From contig NZ_AP022573.1 in the NCBI RefSeq assembly GCF_010729105.1, forward strand, positions 4,340,001-4,404,000: 64,000 nt of DNA. Direction: 5' to 3'. The translations under genes were made by a program, and so were the position numbers. Shown here piece after piece: positions 37,003-46,856 of this stretch. Origin of the DNA: Mycobacterium saskatchewanense. Its GTDB lineage: Bacteria > Actinomycetota > Actinomycetes > Mycobacteriales > Mycobacteriaceae. Every line of letters starts with the position of its first letter. The stretch's first letter is position 1. The notes beneath the pieces were generated by a model. It was not told where the DNA came from. It did no database searches and was given only the letters and a program-made list of their open reading frames with translations.

Positions 37003-39186
37003 CTACAGAGCTTTGGCGAACGCGCGCAGCGAGTCCACCTGCCCCGGATCGAGCGAGGGCCGAACGACTTTGCGCGCGGACGCGAGGTCGGCGGCCGTCA
37101 CGTCGGTGGCGTCGATCGACCGGCGCATCGCGGTCAGGGCGGCCTCGCGCAGCAGCGCCACGCAGTCGGCGGCGCTGTAGCCGTCCAGCTCGGCGGCCAC
37201 CTCGTCGAGGTCGACGTCGGCGCTCAGCGGGACGGATTTGCCCGCGGTGCGCAGGATTTCGCGGCGCGCCGCGGCGTCGGGCGGCTCGACGAACACCAGC
37301 CGCTCCAGCCGACCGGGGCGCAGCAGCGCGGGATCGATCAGGTCGGGCCGGTTGGTCGCGCCCAGCACGACCACGTCGCGCAGCGGGTTGACGCCGTCGA
37401 GCTCGGTCAACAGCGAGGCCACCACCCGGTCGCTCACGCCGGAGTCGAAGCTCTGGCCGCGGCGCGGCGCCAGCGCGTCCACCTCGTCGAGAAACACCAG
37501 CGAAGGAGCGGAATCCCTTGCGCGCCGGAACAGCTCGCGCACGGCGCGCTCGCTGCTGCCCACCCACTTGTCCATCAGCTCCGAGCCCTTGACGGCGTGC
37601 ACGCTGAGCTGCCCCGTGCTGGCCAGGGCGCGGACCACGAACGTCTTCCCGCAGCCCGGCGGCCCGTAGAGCAGCACGCCGCGCGGCGGCTCGACACCCA
37701 GCCGGGCGAACGTGTCGGGATGCTGCAGCGGCCACAGCACCGCCTCGGTCAGCGCCTGCCGCGCCTCGACCATGTCACCGACATCGGCGAGCGTCACGTT
37801 GCCGACCGTCACCTCCGCGCTCGCGGAGCGGGACAGCGGGCGGATCACGGTCAGCGCGCCGAGCAGGTCCTCCTGGCTCAGCTCGGGCGGTCTGCCGTCG
37901 GCGCTGGCCCGCGACGCCGCCCGCAGCGCGGCCTCCCGGATCAGGGCCGCCAGGTCGGCGACGACGAAACCCGGTGTGCGACTGGCGATCTCGGCGAGGT
38001 CCAGGTCGCCGACCGGCACCGGCTTCAGCAGCGACTCCAGCAGCGCCTTGCGTGTGCCGGCGTCGGGCAGCGGCAGGCTCAGCTCCCGGTCGCACAGGTC
38101 GGGGGCGCGTAGGCGGGCGTCGAGCTGGTCGGGGCGGGCCGAGGTGGCGATCAGCGCGACGCCCTCCGTGGCCACGGCGGTGCGCAGCTCGCCCAGGATC
38201 AGGGCGGCCACCGGTTCGGGGGTGGCCGGCAACAGGGCGTCGACGTCGGTGATCAACAGCACGCCGCCACCGCTGCGCACCGCCGCGACCGCCGCGGCCA
38301 CGGCGCGCAACCGCTCCTCGGCGTTCAGGGCGCCGACCTCCGGCCCGTCGACCTTGACGAGCCTGCGGCCGTCGCACACCGCGCGCACCAGCGTCACCTT
38401 GCCCACCCCGGCAGGGCCCGATACCAGCACCCCGAGGTTCGCGCCGGCGCCCAGCGTTCTGAGCAGGTGCGGTTCGTCAAGCGCGAGCTTCAGCCATTCG
38501 GCGAGCTTGGCGGCCTGCGGCTGGGAGCCCTTGAGCTCCTCGACGACGGTTTCCGGGCTCGCGGTGTCGACCAGCTCCTGCGACGGCGCCGGGGCGCCGA
38601 CCGGCACGCCCGCACCCCACGTGACCAGCGAGTTCGGCTGCACGCTGACCGGCCCTGTGGGGTCGACGCCGGTGACCGTCAGCAGTTCCGAGGTCCAGCT
38701 GATGCCCACCGAGGCGGCCAGCGCAGCGGCGGCCGTCCGGCCGCCAGGAGATGTCGACGTGCCCGGGCCGAGGTCGCGGGGGAGCAGCGACACGGCGTCG
38801 CCGACGGTGAGCACCTTGCCCAGCAGGGCTTGCCGCAGGGTCATCGGCGAGATCGACCTGGCGGCCAGCGACGATCCAGACAACGTCACCGACCGCGCGC
38901 CGTACACCGTGACCGGGCCGACGAGCACCGGCATATCCTCGCGCAGCCCGGCGTTGGACAGCGTCACGTCGTCGAGCAGCGCGGTGCCGACCGGGGACTC
39001 GGGGCCGGTCAGCCCGACCACGGCGGCGGTGGTGCGCGACCCGGTCAGCGACACGGCGTCCCACTCCCGGATGCCGAGGGCGGCGACGACGTTGGGATGG
39101 AGGCGGACGACGCCGCGGCGGGAGTCGACGGCGGACGTGTTCAGCCGTGCGGTCAAGGTCAGTTGCCGGGCCGCGCCGGGCGTCAT
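37003..39186 (-). CDS. Tandem AAA ATPase (Rv0435c equivalent)
   Basis: A 727-residue Cdc48-like ATPase. The N-terminal domain (1-190) is a double-psi-barrel-like fold starting LTLTARLNTSAVDSRRGVVR. The first AAA module has a degenerate Walker A (SGPAGVGKVTLVRAV) and LLITDVDALLP; the second is canonical, with YGPPGCGKTFVVRALA, VFLDEVDALAPRRG and LGATNRPDLIDPALLRPGRL. Family members are hexameric unfoldases. ATG 39186 overlaps the pssA stop (ATGA), placing it third in psd-pssA-AAA. Confidence 0.92.
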   Translation of the reverse strand: MTPGAARQLTLTARLNTSAVDSRRGVVRLHPNVVAALGIREWDAVSLTGSRTTAAVVGLTGPESPVGTALLDDVTLSNAGLREDMPVLVGPVTVYGARSVTLSGSSLAARSISPMTLRQALLGKVLTVGDAVSLLPRDLGPGTSTSPGGRTAAAALAASVGISWTSELLTVTGVDPTGPVSVQPNSLVTWGAGVPVGAPAPSQELVDTASPETVVEELKGSQPQAAKLAEWLKLALDEPHLLRTLGAGANLGVLVSGPAGVGKVTLVRAVCDGRRLVKVDGPEVGALNAEERLRAVAAAVAAVRSGGGVLLITDVDALLPATPEPVAALILGELRTAVATEGVALIATSARPDQLDARLRAPDLCDRELSLPLPDAGTRKALLESLLKPVPVGDLDLAEIASRTPGFVVADLAALIREAALRAASRASADGRPPELSQEDLLGALTVIRPLSRSASAEVTVGNVTLADVGDMVEARQALTEAVLWPLQHPDTFARLGVEPPRGVLLYGPPGCGKTFVVRALASTGQLSVHAVKGSELMDKWVGSSERAVRELFRRARDSAPSLVFLDEVDALAPRRGQSFDSGVSDRVVASLLTELDGVNPLRDVVVLGATNRPDLIDPALLRPGRLERLVFVEPPDAAARREILRTAGKSVPLSADVDLDEVAAELDGYSAADCVALLREAALTAMRRSIDATDVTAADLASARKVVRPSLDPGQVDSLRAFAKAL

Positions 39187-40046
39187 GGCACGCGCCCGCC
39201 CGGTTTGCGCAGCCCCAGCCGGGTCACCGATCGGCGGTTGGGGTGCGCCCGGCGGTTGGCGCGCCGCGCCGCGCGGCGCTGCTCCGGTTTGTCCGTCCAG
39301 GACTCCGGGTGGGCGGCGAGCCAGCGCTGGTTGCGGACCGCGAACGGCACGTGGCACAGGTAGGCGACGATGATCACCCAGATCAACAGGTAGGGGGCCA
39401 GCACCGCGGCCGCCGCCGCGATCGCCAGCAGCGCCAGCAGCGGGGCGGCCCAGTTCGGCGGCACCGCGGCGGCGTGCATCTTGCGCATCGGGATCTTGCT
39501 GATCATCAGCATCGACGTCCCGGTGATCCAGATGCACAGGAACGTCGTCGACGTCCACCAGCCCGGCCCGAACTGCAGCTTGAGGCCGATGAGGCCGATC
39601 ATCGACACCGCGCCCGCCGGCGCGGGCATCCCGACGAAGAACTCGTGCGTGTAGGCGGGCTGCCTGCCGTCGTCCTGCAGCGCGTTGAAGCGGGCCAGCC
39701 GCAGGACCACGCACACCGCGTACAGCAGCACCACGATCCACCCGGCCGGCGACTGGGCGAACAGCGTCAGGTACAGCACGATCGCGGGCGTCACGCCGAA
39801 GTTCACCGCATCGGCCAGCGAGTCGATCTCCTCGCCCATCCGGGACTGCGCGTCCAGGATCCGGGCCACCCGGCCGTCGAGGCCGTCGAGGATGGCGGCG
39901 GCGGCGATCAGCGCCATCGCGGCCTTGGGCTGATGCTCGAGCGCGAACTTGATCGACGTCAGGCCCGCGCAGATGGACAGCACGGTCATCGCGCTGGGCA
40001 GGATCTGCAGGTTGACCGACCGCCTGGCGCGGGGCTTGCTGATCAT
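39183..40046 (-). CDS. pssA: CDP-diacylglycerol-serine O-phosphatidyltransferase
   Basis: Makes phosphatidylserine from CDP-diacylglycerol and serine at the inner membrane. The 287-residue protein has the CDP-alcohol phosphotransferase motif [28 protein letters not shown] (DGxxARxxxxxxxxGxxxDxxxD), several hydrophobic helices and a basic C-terminus. ATG 40046 overlaps the psd stop (ATGA). With psd it provides phosphatidylethanolamine synthesis. Confidence 0.94.
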   Translation of the reverse strand: MISKPRARRSVNLQILPSAMTVLSICAGLTSIKFALEHQPKAAMALIAAAAILDGLDGRVARILDAQSRMGEEIDSLADAVNFGVTPAIVLYLTLFAQSPAGWIVVLLYAVCVVLRLARFNALQDDGRQPAYTHEFFVGMPAPAGAVSMIGLIGLKLQFGPGWWTSTTFLCIWITGTSMLMISKIPMRKMHAAAVPPNWAAPLLALLAIAAAAAVLAPYLLIWVIIVAYLCHVPFAVRNQRWLAAHPESWTDKPEQRRAARRANRRAHPNRRSVTRLGLRKPGGRVP

Positions 40047-40765
40047 GGCAGGACGGCCAGCACGGTCTCGCCCGCGAGCGTGCGCTGCCCCACCTGCACC
40101 ACCGGTTCGGCGCCGGCCGGCAGGTACGTGTCCAGCCGGGAGCCGAACCGGATCAGGCCGTAGGTGTCGCCGATCGACAGTTTGTCCCCCCGCCGCGCGT
40201 CGCACACGATGCGGCGGGCCAGCAACCCCGCGATCTGCACCGCCACCACCTCGGCGCCGTTCACGGCCCGGATCCGCAGGCTGGTGCGCTCGTTGTCGGT
40301 GCTGGCGGCGGCGAGGTCGGCCGACCCGAACCGGCCGGGCCGGTGCTGCACGTCGATCACCTCGCCGCTCACCGGCGCCCGCTGCACGTGGGCGTCCAGC
40401 AGTGAAAGGAAGATGCTGACGCGCGGCAGCGGCGTGTCCGGCATGCCGAGTTCGCCGGGCGGGGCGGCCGTGTCGATCACGCACACCACGCCGTCGGCCG
40501 GCGCCACCACGACGCCGGGCCGCGACGGCGGCACCCGCGGAGGATGACGGAAGAAACCGGCGCAGGCGCCGGCGGCCAGCAGGCCGGCGCGGCGCACCCA
40601 CCGGTGGCGGTGCCCGGCCAGGGCCACCCCCAGGCCGGCGGCGACGAACGGCCGCCCGGCCGGGTGGACCGGCGGGACGGCGGAGCGCACCAGCTCCAGC
40701 ACGTGCTGCGGGCTGAAAGCCGGGTCCTGCGCGGTCGGACCGATCGTGCGGGGGCGTCGTGCCAC
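40043..40765 (-). CDS. psd: Phosphatidylserine decarboxylase proenzyme
   Basis: Converts phosphatidylserine to phosphatidylethanolamine using a pyruvoyl group formed by self-cleavage. The 240-residue protein has [29 protein letters not shown] (the His region), and [12 protein letters not shown], whose Gly-Ser bond is the cleavage site. Membrane association is suggested by a short hydrophobic stretch near residue 60. The M. tuberculosis protein is slightly shorter, so a start inside the first ten codons is possible. First gene of psd-pssA-AAA. Confidence 0.93.
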   Translation of the reverse strand: MARRPRTIGPTAQDPAFSPQHVLELVRSAVPPVHPAGRPFVAAGLGVALAGHRHRWVRRAGLLAAGACAGFFRHPPRVPPSRPGVVVAPADGVVCVIDTAAPPGELGMPDTPLPRVSIFLSLLDAHVQRAPVSGEVIDVQHRPGRFGSADLAAASTDNERTSLRIRAVNGAEVVAVQIAGLLARRIVCDARRGDKLSIGDTYGLIRFGSRLDTYLPAGAEPVVQVGQRTLAGETVLAVLP

Positions 40766-40828
40766 GCGGCCATCTTACGAAAGGCGCGGGATTCGCCGCG
40801 GGCCGCAGCGGGAACGCCATACTTCGAC

Positions 40829-41992
40829 ATGCGATCGGGGACGGAGCTGCGCCGCGCGAAGGTCGGCGTCACCGCAGCGTTCCTCGTCCACGCCGTGTTG
40901 TTCTCGTCGTGGGCCGCCCATATCCCCCGGATGAAGGCCGAATTCGGGTTGTCCGACGTGGCACTGGGTACCGCGCTGTTCGGGTCGCCGCTCGGCTCGG
41001 TCGCCGCGACGGTCCTCTGCCACTGGGCGCTGCCTCGTTGGGGCAGTCGCCGGCTGGTCCGCCTCACGCTCGCGGGGTACGCCGCCGCCGGGACCGCGGT
41101 GGGGCTGGTTGGTTCCGGCGCGGCGCTGTTCGGCGCGCTCGCGCTGTGGGGCTTCTTCCAGGGGGCGCTCGACGTCGCGATGAACACCCAGGCCGCCGCG
41201 GTCGAGCGGTTGGCGCGCGCGCCGATCATGGCGCGTTTCCACGGCATGTGGAGCGTCGGCGCGCTGCTCGGCGCGTTGCTCGGGGCCGCGTGCGTCGGCG
41301 CGGGCATCGGCCTGGCGCCCCAGCTGGCCGTCCTCGGCGTCCTGGTCCTCATCGGCGGGGAGGCGCTCACCCGCCACCTGACCGCCGACACGGAACCCGG
41401 CTCGCCGGAGACGGTGCGGACAGGCCGGGGCTGGTTCACGCCGGCCGTGGCGATCCTCGCGGCGGTGGCGTTCGTGTCCTTCCTGTGCGAGGGCGCCGCC
41501 ACCGACTGGTCGGCCACTTATGTGCGCGACGTCATCGGCGCCGGCGCGGGTGTCTCCGCGCTGAGCTACGCGGCGTACACGTGCACGATGGTCGTCACCC
41601 GGTTCGGCGCGCTGCGCCTGCACGCGCGGGTGCCGAGCCGTCGACTGCTGCCGGCCCTCGCGCTGGTCGCCGCGGCGGGCATGAGCGTGGCGCTGGCGGC
41701 GGGCGCCGCGGGCGCCGCCGTCGTCGGCTTCGCCTGCCTGGGCGCCGGCGTGGCGCTGCTGGTGCCGAGCGCCTTCAGCGCCGCCTACTCGGCCGGCGCG
41801 GCCGGATCATCGATCGCTGTCGTGGCCGCCACGGGATGGGTCGGCTACCTGTTGGGACCGCCGCTGATCGGGCATCTGGCCCGGCTGTTCGGCCTGTCGG
41901 CCGCGCTGGTGACGATTCCGGTGATGATGACGATCGTGGCGATCGCCATCCGCTGCAGCCCCGCCTTCGACCGGCTGGCCGCGCCTAGGTGA
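40829..41992 (+). CDS. Major facilitator superfamily transporter
   Basis: A 387-residue membrane protein with about twelve hydrophobic helices, for example VTAAFLVHAVLFSSWAAHIP, LFGALALWGFFQGALDVAMN and FACLGAGVALLVPSAFSAAY. The segment GAATDWSATYV and the ALDVAMNTQAAAVERL motif are those of the YbjJ/FucP-like MFS group. Substrate unknown. It is divergent from psd (63 bases between starts) and its 3' end overlaps moeA2 by eight bases. I do not recall it at this position in M. tuberculosis. Confidence 0.87.
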   Translation: MRSGTELRRAKVGVTAAFLVHAVLFSSWAAHIPRMKAEFGLSDVALGTALFGSPLGSVAATVLCHWALPRWGSRRLVRLTLAGYAAAGTAVGLVGSGAALFGALALWGFFQGALDVAMNTQAAAVERLARAPIMARFHGMWSVGALLGALLGAACVGAGIGLAPQLAVLGVLVLIGGEALTRHLTADTEPGSPETVRTGRGWFTPAVAILAAVAFVSFLCEGAATDWSATYVRDVIGAGAGVSALSYAAYTCTMVVTRFGALRLHARVPSRRLLPALALVAAAGMSVALAAGAAGAAVVGFACLGAGVALLVPSAFSAAYSAGAAGSSIAVVAATGWVGYLLGPPLIGHLARLFGLSAALVTIPVMMTIVAIAIRCSPAFDRLAAPR

Positions 41993-43190
41993 GGTCCCAC
42001 ACCGGCAGCCGCGCCCCGGCGGCCACCTCCACGACGTCCTCCGGGATGTCCAGCAGCCCGTTGGCCGACGCCAGCCACCGCAGGTGATGCGATGCCGGCG
42101 GGCCGTAGCTGATCACGGTGCCGGCCTCGCGGTCGAGGATCGCCCGGCGGAACTGGCGCTTGCCGCGCGGCGAGGTCAGCGACTCGGCCAGGACGGCGTC
42201 CCGGCGTGGCCGCTCGGGGTCGGGCAGGCCCATCGCCCGGCGCAGCGCGGGCCGGATGAACACCTCGAAGGAGACCAGCGCGCTGACCGGGTTGCCGGGC
42301 AGGGTCACGATCGTGGTGCCCGCCACGCGGCCGATGCCCTGCGGCATCCCGGGCTGCATGGCGACCTTGACGAATTCGACGCCCTGGTCGCCCTCCCGCC
42401 CGAAGGCGTCCTTGACCACCTCGTAGGCGCCGGCGCTCACCCCGCCGCTGGTGATGATGAGGTCCGCGTCGGCGGCGTAGCGGTCGAGCAGCGCGCTGAA
42501 CTGCGCGACGTCGTCCTCGGCGGTGGCCACGGCCGCCACCTCCGCGCCGGCGTCGCGGACGGCGGCCGCCAGCATGATCGAGTTGGACTCGTAGATCTGG
42601 CCCGCCCGCAGTGGGTTGCCCGGCGTGACCAGCTCGGACCCGGTGGACAGCACGAGCACCCGTTGGCGGGGAGTCACCGGCAGCTCCGCCAGGCCGAGCG
42701 CCGACGCCAGGCCCAGCGCCGCCGGCGTCACGACCTGGCCCCGGCGCAACACTGTGGTGCCGGCCGCGACGTCCTCGCCGGCCTGCCGGATGTGCTTGCC
42801 GGCCTCTCGCGGCTGCCGGATCGCGACCGTGTCCACGCCGCCGTCGGTGTCCTCGACCGGCACGATAGCCGTTGCCCCGGCGGGCACCGGCGCGCCGGTC
42901 ATGATCCGGTGCGCGGTCCCGGGCCGCAGGGTCAGTTCGTCGGTGCGCCCGGCGGGGATGTCCTCGGGCACCGGCAGCACCACCGGCCGCTCCGGCGTCG
43001 CGCCCGACGTGTCCTCGGCGCGGACCGCGTAGCCGTCCATCGCGGAGTTGTCGAACACGGGCAGCGCCAGCGGTGCCACCACGTCGTCGGCCAGAACGAG
43101 GCCCAGGGCGTCGGCCAGCGGGACCGCGACGGGCGGCCGGGGGCCGATCAATCCGGATACGACACGCTGATGTTCGTCGACTGAGCGCAC
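41985..43190 (-). CDS. moeA2: Molybdopterin molybdenumtransferase MoeA2
   Basis: Inserts molybdate into adenylylated molybdopterin. The 401-residue protein has the MoeA signatures: LPVFDNSAMDGYAVRAEDTS, GTAHRIMTGAPVPAGATAIV, RVLVLSTGSELVTPG, DLIITSGGVSAGAYEVVKDA and IVTLPGNPVSALVSFEVFIR. Full length for the family; position equals Rv0438c. Confidence 0.94.
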   Translation of the reverse strand: MRSVDEHQRVVSGLIGPRPPVAVPLADALGLVLADDVVAPLALPVFDNSAMDGYAVRAEDTSGATPERPVVLPVPEDIPAGRTDELTLRPGTAHRIMTGAPVPAGATAIVPVEDTDGGVDTVAIRQPREAGKHIRQAGEDVAAGTTVLRRGQVVTPAALGLASALGLAELPVTPRQRVLVLSTGSELVTPGNPLRAGQIYESNSIMLAAAVRDAGAEVAAVATAEDDVAQFSALLDRYAADADLIITSGGVSAGAYEVVKDAFGREGDQGVEFVKVAMQPGMPQGIGRVAGTTIVTLPGNPVSALVSFEVFIRPALRRAMGLPDPERPRRDAVLAESLTSPRGKRQFRRAILDREAGTVISYGPPASHHLRWLASANGLLDIPEDVVEVAAGARLPVWDLT

Positions 43191-43208
43191 GCGGCCATTA
43201 TTCGCCCG

Positions 43209-44156
43209 TCAAATTCCGAACCGGACGCCGGTGAGTTCTTCGGAAACCGCCCAGAGCCGGCCCTGCAGCTCCTCGTCGTGCGACTGCGCGCTGGATTCGA
43301 CGAGCTTGGGCCGGCCGCGCTGCTCGAGGAAGCCGCCGGGGCCGTAGTACTGCCCGCCCTGAACGGCGGGATCGGTGGCCGCCCGCAGCGTCGGCAGCGC
43401 TCCCATCGCGGGGCTCTGGAACAGCACCGGACCGAGCACCGCCTTGAGCGGCTGGAACACGCCGGGCAGGTTGCGGGCCAGGTCGGTGTTGGAGCCGCCG
43501 GGGTGGGCGGCCACGGCGATGGTCTTCGCGTCGGGGCGGGCCGCCAGCCGGCGCTGCAGCTCGTAGGTGAACAGCAGGTTGGCGAGCTTGGACTGCCCGT
43601 AGGCCGCGATCCGGTCGTAGCGGCGTTCCCACTGCAGGTCGTCGAAGTGGATCGCGGCCCGCAGCCGGTGGCCGAGGCTGCTGACCGTCACCACCCGGGA
43701 ATCGCGCACCGGCAGCAGGTGGTCGAGCAGCAGGCCGGTCAGCGCGAAGTGGCCGAGGTGGTTGGTCCCGAACTGCAGCTCGAAGCCGTCTTCGGTGGTG
43801 GACTTCGGCGTCCACATCACGCCCGCGTTGTTGATCAGCAGGTCGATGCGCGGGTAGGCCTCGCCCAGCGCGGCGGCGGCGGACCGCACCGAGTCCAGCG
43901 AGGACAGGTCGAGCCGCTGCAGCGTGACGTCGGCGCGCGGACTGGCCGCCACGATGCGCGACAGTGCGGCGTTGCCCTTCTCCAGGTCGCGCACCGCCAG
44001 CACGACGTGCGCGCCGCGGAAGGCGAGTACCGCCGCCGTGTGATAACCGATGCCGGTGTTCGCGCCCGTGACGACGGCGATGCGGCCGCTCTGGTCCGGC
44101 ACGTCGGCCTGCGACCAGTCGCGGGTCTCTTGGTCGTGGGAAGCCATGGCAGCCAT
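43209..44156 (-). CDS. Short-chain dehydrogenase (Rv0439c equivalent)
   Basis: A 315-residue retinol-dehydrogenase-like SDR with VVTGANTGIGYHTAAVLA, NNAGVM, VVTVSSLGHRL and YGQSKLANLLF (catalytic Tyr/Lys). Substrate unknown. A second SDR at 47569-48483 shares most of its sequence (for example identical MWTPKSTT, DGFELQFGTNHLGHFA and KLANLLFTYELQRRLA), so the two are paralogues 3.4 kb apart. ATG 44156 and ATG 44147 are both possible starts. Confidence 0.9.
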   Translation of the reverse strand: MAAMASHDQETRDWSQADVPDQSGRIAVVTGANTGIGYHTAAVLAFRGAHVVLAVRDLEKGNAALSRIVAASPRADVTLQRLDLSSLDSVRSAAAALGEAYPRIDLLINNAGVMWTPKSTTEDGFELQFGTNHLGHFALTGLLLDHLLPVRDSRVVTVSSLGHRLRAAIHFDDLQWERRYDRIAAYGQSKLANLLFTYELQRRLAARPDAKTIAVAAHPGGSNTDLARNLPGVFQPLKAVLGPVLFQSPAMGALPTLRAATDPAVQGGQYYGPGGFLEQRGRPKLVESSAQSHDEELQGRLWAVSEELTGVRFGI

Positions 44157-44191
44157 GGCCCAAAAATACTCAGCCGTGTGCCCCGGGCGGC

Positions 44192-44683
44192 ATGGGTAGA
44201 GTCGAGAACGTGATTACCGGGCTCGCCCATTCCGGGGTGTGCGTCCCCGACTGTGAGGCCGCGGTCGCCTTCTACCGCGACGTGTTGGGCCTGCGTGTGC
44301 TCTCGCCGCCGTACGTCATGGCCGGTAACGCCATTCGCAACGACATGGGGGAGTTGGTGTCCGACCCCAGCATGAAGGCGGCAATCGTCGGCTTTCCCGG
44401 CGACGGCGACCGGGTGCTCGAAGTCATCGAGTACCTCGGCGCCGACGGCACCGCTCGGTGCGCGGCCCTCACCGAGCACGGGCTGTCGCATGTCGGGCTG
44501 ATCTGCGAGGACATCGACGCCACCCGGGCGGAGCTGGAGCGTAAAGGGGTGCGGTTCCTGGTCAGTGGCATCGCGGAGGTCGCGCGGGTGCGCACCACCT
44601 GGTTTGCCGACCCGTGGGGCGTGGTGTTCATCCTGGTGGAAAAGAGCCGGCCGCAGCGACCCTACTTCGCCCAATGGGACTGA
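44192..44683 (+). CDS. VOC/glyoxalase-family protein
   Basis: A 163-residue vicinal-oxygen-chelate protein with two beta-alpha-beta-beta-beta units: LAHSGVCVPDCEAAVAFYRD (metal His in the first strand), LEVIEYLG (metal Glu), LSHVGLICEDIDATRAELER and FADPWGVVFILVE. This is the arrangement of dioxygenases and epimerases such as methylmalonyl-CoA epimerase-like enzymes. It overlaps the monooxygenase gene by ten bases, suggesting a joint catabolic task. Substrate unknown. Confidence 0.87.
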   Translation: MGRVENVITGLAHSGVCVPDCEAAVAFYRDVLGLRVLSPPYVMAGNAIRNDMGELVSDPSMKAAIVGFPGDGDRVLEVIEYLGADGTARCAALTEHGLSHVGLICEDIDATRAELERKGVRFLVSGIAEVARVRTTWFADPWGVVFILVEKSRPQRPYFAQWD

Positions 44684-46110
44684 CGGTCGGCATCATCGGC
44701 GCCGGCGCCGGCGGCATCGCGATGGGCATCCAGCTCGCGGAGGCGGGGCACGAGTTCACCATCTTCGACCGGGCCGACGGGTTTGGCGGCACCTGGCGCC
44801 ACAACACCTTTCCCGGCGCGGCCTGCGACGTCCCGTCCCACCTGTACTCGTATTCGTTCGCGCCCAACCCGCGGTGGAGCAAGACCTACGCGAACCAGCC
44901 CGAGATCCTCGCCTACCTCGAGGGGGTCGCCGCCCGGTTTGGGCTGGGCCCCCGCCTGCGGCCCGGCACCGCGATCGCGTGCGCGCGCTGGTCGGACGCG
45001 CGGCGGCGCTGGACGCTGACGGCGGACGACGGGCGCGAGCACCACTTCGACGCCGTCGTCTGCGCCGTCGGGATGCTCGACGTGCCCCACGTCCCCGAGA
45101 TCCCCGGGGCGCGGCGGTTCCGCGGCCGCCAATTCCACTCGGCGCGCTGGGACCACGGCAAGTCGACCGACGGCGAGCGGGTGGCGTCGATCGGCACCGG
45201 CGCCAGCGCCGTCCAGTACGTGCCGGCGATCGCGCCCAAGACCGCACACCTGACGGTGTTTCAGCGCACCCCGATCTGGATCGCGCCGCGGTTCGACTTC
45301 CCGTTCACCCCCGAACAGCAGGACCTGTTCGAACGCGATCCCGCCGCGGCGCGCAGGCTGCGCGACGAGGCCTTCGACGCCTACGAGTCGGCGAGCTTCG
45401 ACGTCGGCGACGCGCAGACCCGCGAGGCGACCGAGTTGGCCCGCAGCTACCTGATGCGCAAGGTGGCCGACCCCGAACTGCGGGCGAAGCTGACGCCCGA
45501 CTACCCCGTCGGCTGCAAGCGCCCGCTGATGTCCCGCGACTGGTATCCCACACTGTCGCTGCCCAACGTCAGCCTTGAGACCACCGCCATCGCCGAGCTG
45601 ACCGAGCGCGGCGTGCGCACCGCGGACGGCGTCGAGCACCGCGTCGACACCATCGTCTACGGCACCGGGTTCACCGCGGCCGACTACCTGGCCAGCATCG
45701 ACGTGTACGGCGCCGGCGGCCGGCACCTGCGCGAGGAGTGGCGCGACGGCGCCGAGGCCTACCTCGGCACTCTGGTGGCCGGCTATCCGAACCTGTTCAC
45801 GCTCTACGGCCCCAACACCAACGGCGTCAACTCGATCATCTACATCCACGAGGCGCAGACGACGTTCGTCCGGCGCATCCTCGAGGTGATGGACGCTCGT
45901 GGCGCGCGCACCGTCGAGGTCACCGCGGCGGCGCAGCGGCGCTACAACGACGAGATCCAGGCGGCCATGTCGGGCAAGGTGTGGCTCGCGTGCGCGAACT
46001 ACTTCCGCCACCCCAGCGGCAAGGTCGTCACCCAATTGCCTTACAGCGGACGGACATTCTTCGAGCGCACTCGCGAGCCGGTCGACGGCGACTACCGCTT
46101 CGCGCGGTAG
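44674..46110 (+). CDS. Flavin-containing (Baeyer-Villiger type) monooxygenase
   Basis: A 478-residue class B flavoprotein monooxygenase. It has the FAD fingerprint VGIIGAGAGGIAMGIQLAEA, GFGGTWRHNTFPGAACDVPS, the Baeyer-Villiger fingerprint FRGRQFHSARWDH, the NADPH fingerprint SIGTGASAVQYVP, and VDTIVYGTGFTAADYL. Family members insert oxygen into ketones or oxidise heteroatoms. The coupled VOC gene, and nearby cupin, M24-fold and SDR genes, suggest a small catabolic island for a ketone- or sterol-like compound; this is inferred from context. Confidence 0.9.
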   Translation: MGLTVGIIGAGAGGIAMGIQLAEAGHEFTIFDRADGFGGTWRHNTFPGAACDVPSHLYSYSFAPNPRWSKTYANQPEILAYLEGVAARFGLGPRLRPGTAIACARWSDARRRWTLTADDGREHHFDAVVCAVGMLDVPHVPEIPGARRFRGRQFHSARWDHGKSTDGERVASIGTGASAVQYVPAIAPKTAHLTVFQRTPIWIAPRFDFPFTPEQQDLFERDPAAARRLRDEAFDAYESASFDVGDAQTREATELARSYLMRKVADPELRAKLTPDYPVGCKRPLMSRDWYPTLSLPNVSLETTAIAELTERGVRTADGVEHRVDTIVYGTGFTAADYLASIDVYGAGGRHLREEWRDGAEAYLGTLVAGYPNLFTLYGPNTNGVNSIIYIHEAQTTFVRRILEVMDARGARTVEVTAAAQRRYNDEIQAAMSGKVWLACANYFRHPSGKVVTQLPYSGRTFFERTREPVDGDYRFAR

Positions 46111-46319
46111 CAGTCGCCGGGCGGGCCGGCTGCTGCGCGGCCCTCGCGAAATATCCCGCGCGCCGCCGGGGGAAGCGCGGTTCTCCCTTGAGGCGTTCAC
46201 CCGCCCGGATCGGGGCGCTCATCGCCATTTCGATTTTCTGCCGCGCGTTGGCCGCGGCCCGCTTCGAGCGCTTCTTCGCCAGCACGGCCACACCCTACGC
46301 AGTGATCGGGGTGGCCGGG

Positions 46320-46826
46320 TTACTGCAACCAGAAATTATCGTGGCGAACAAACCACTCGCGGCGTTCGTGGTCGGTCATGTCGGCCAGCGCCGCGAAGCC
46401 CTCGAAGTAGGTCTCTCGCGGCGCGCCCGGCGCGAAGAGCATCAGGATCGACGCCGGCTCGTTCGCCCCATTGCGGAAGCCGTGCACTCCGCCGGGCGGC
46501 ACGTAGAGGAAGTCGCCCTGGTGGCCGTCGGCCCACCGGGTGCCGTCGTAGAGCTTCATCGTGCCCGAGAGTACGAAGAACGCCTCGGACATGGCGCGGT
46601 GAAAATGCGGCCCGGGCCCACCGCCGTTGGGCGGGAGGTCGACCCGGTACAGGCCATAGTCGCCGCCGGTGTCCCGCTGGTTGGCCAGGTAGTGGTATCG
46701 GACGCCGGAGGTCTCGTAATCGGGTGGCGCCCCGCCGTTTTCCGGGGCCCGCTTGAGCCGGGCGCTGACCTCCGGCCGATCCTTCGTGTATCGCGGCGGG
46801 GGATAGGGCGGCACGACCAGGGACAT
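46320..46826 (-). CDS. Cupin-domain protein
   Basis: A 168-residue single-cupin protein. The two cupin motifs are visible: PGPHFHRAMSEAFFVLSG (metal His and Glu) and GDFLYVPPGGVHGFRNGAN (second His). The C-terminus has WFVRHDNFWLQ. It could be a metal-dependent dioxygenase or isomerase; substrate unknown. It starts at ATG 46826, 30 bases from the divergent M24-fold gene. Confidence 0.85.
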   Translation of the reverse strand: MSLVVPPYPPPRYTKDRPEVSARLKRAPENGGAPPDYETSGVRYHYLANQRDTGGDYGLYRVDLPPNGGGPGPHFHRAMSEAFFVLSGTMKLYDGTRWADGHQGDFLYVPPGGVHGFRNGANEPASILMLFAPGAPRETYFEGFAALADMTDHERREWFVRHDNFWLQ

Positions 46827-46856
46827 GCGCCCAGCCTGCCAGCTAGCATCGCCGGT

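Noticed and set aside
46028..46291. A minus-strand frame encoding a basic 87-residue protein (MAVLAKKRSK...)
   Set aside because: The first 30 codons look plausible, but the frame runs into the antisense of the monooxygenase gene with low-complexity Arg/Ala sequence and no motif; support is too weak.
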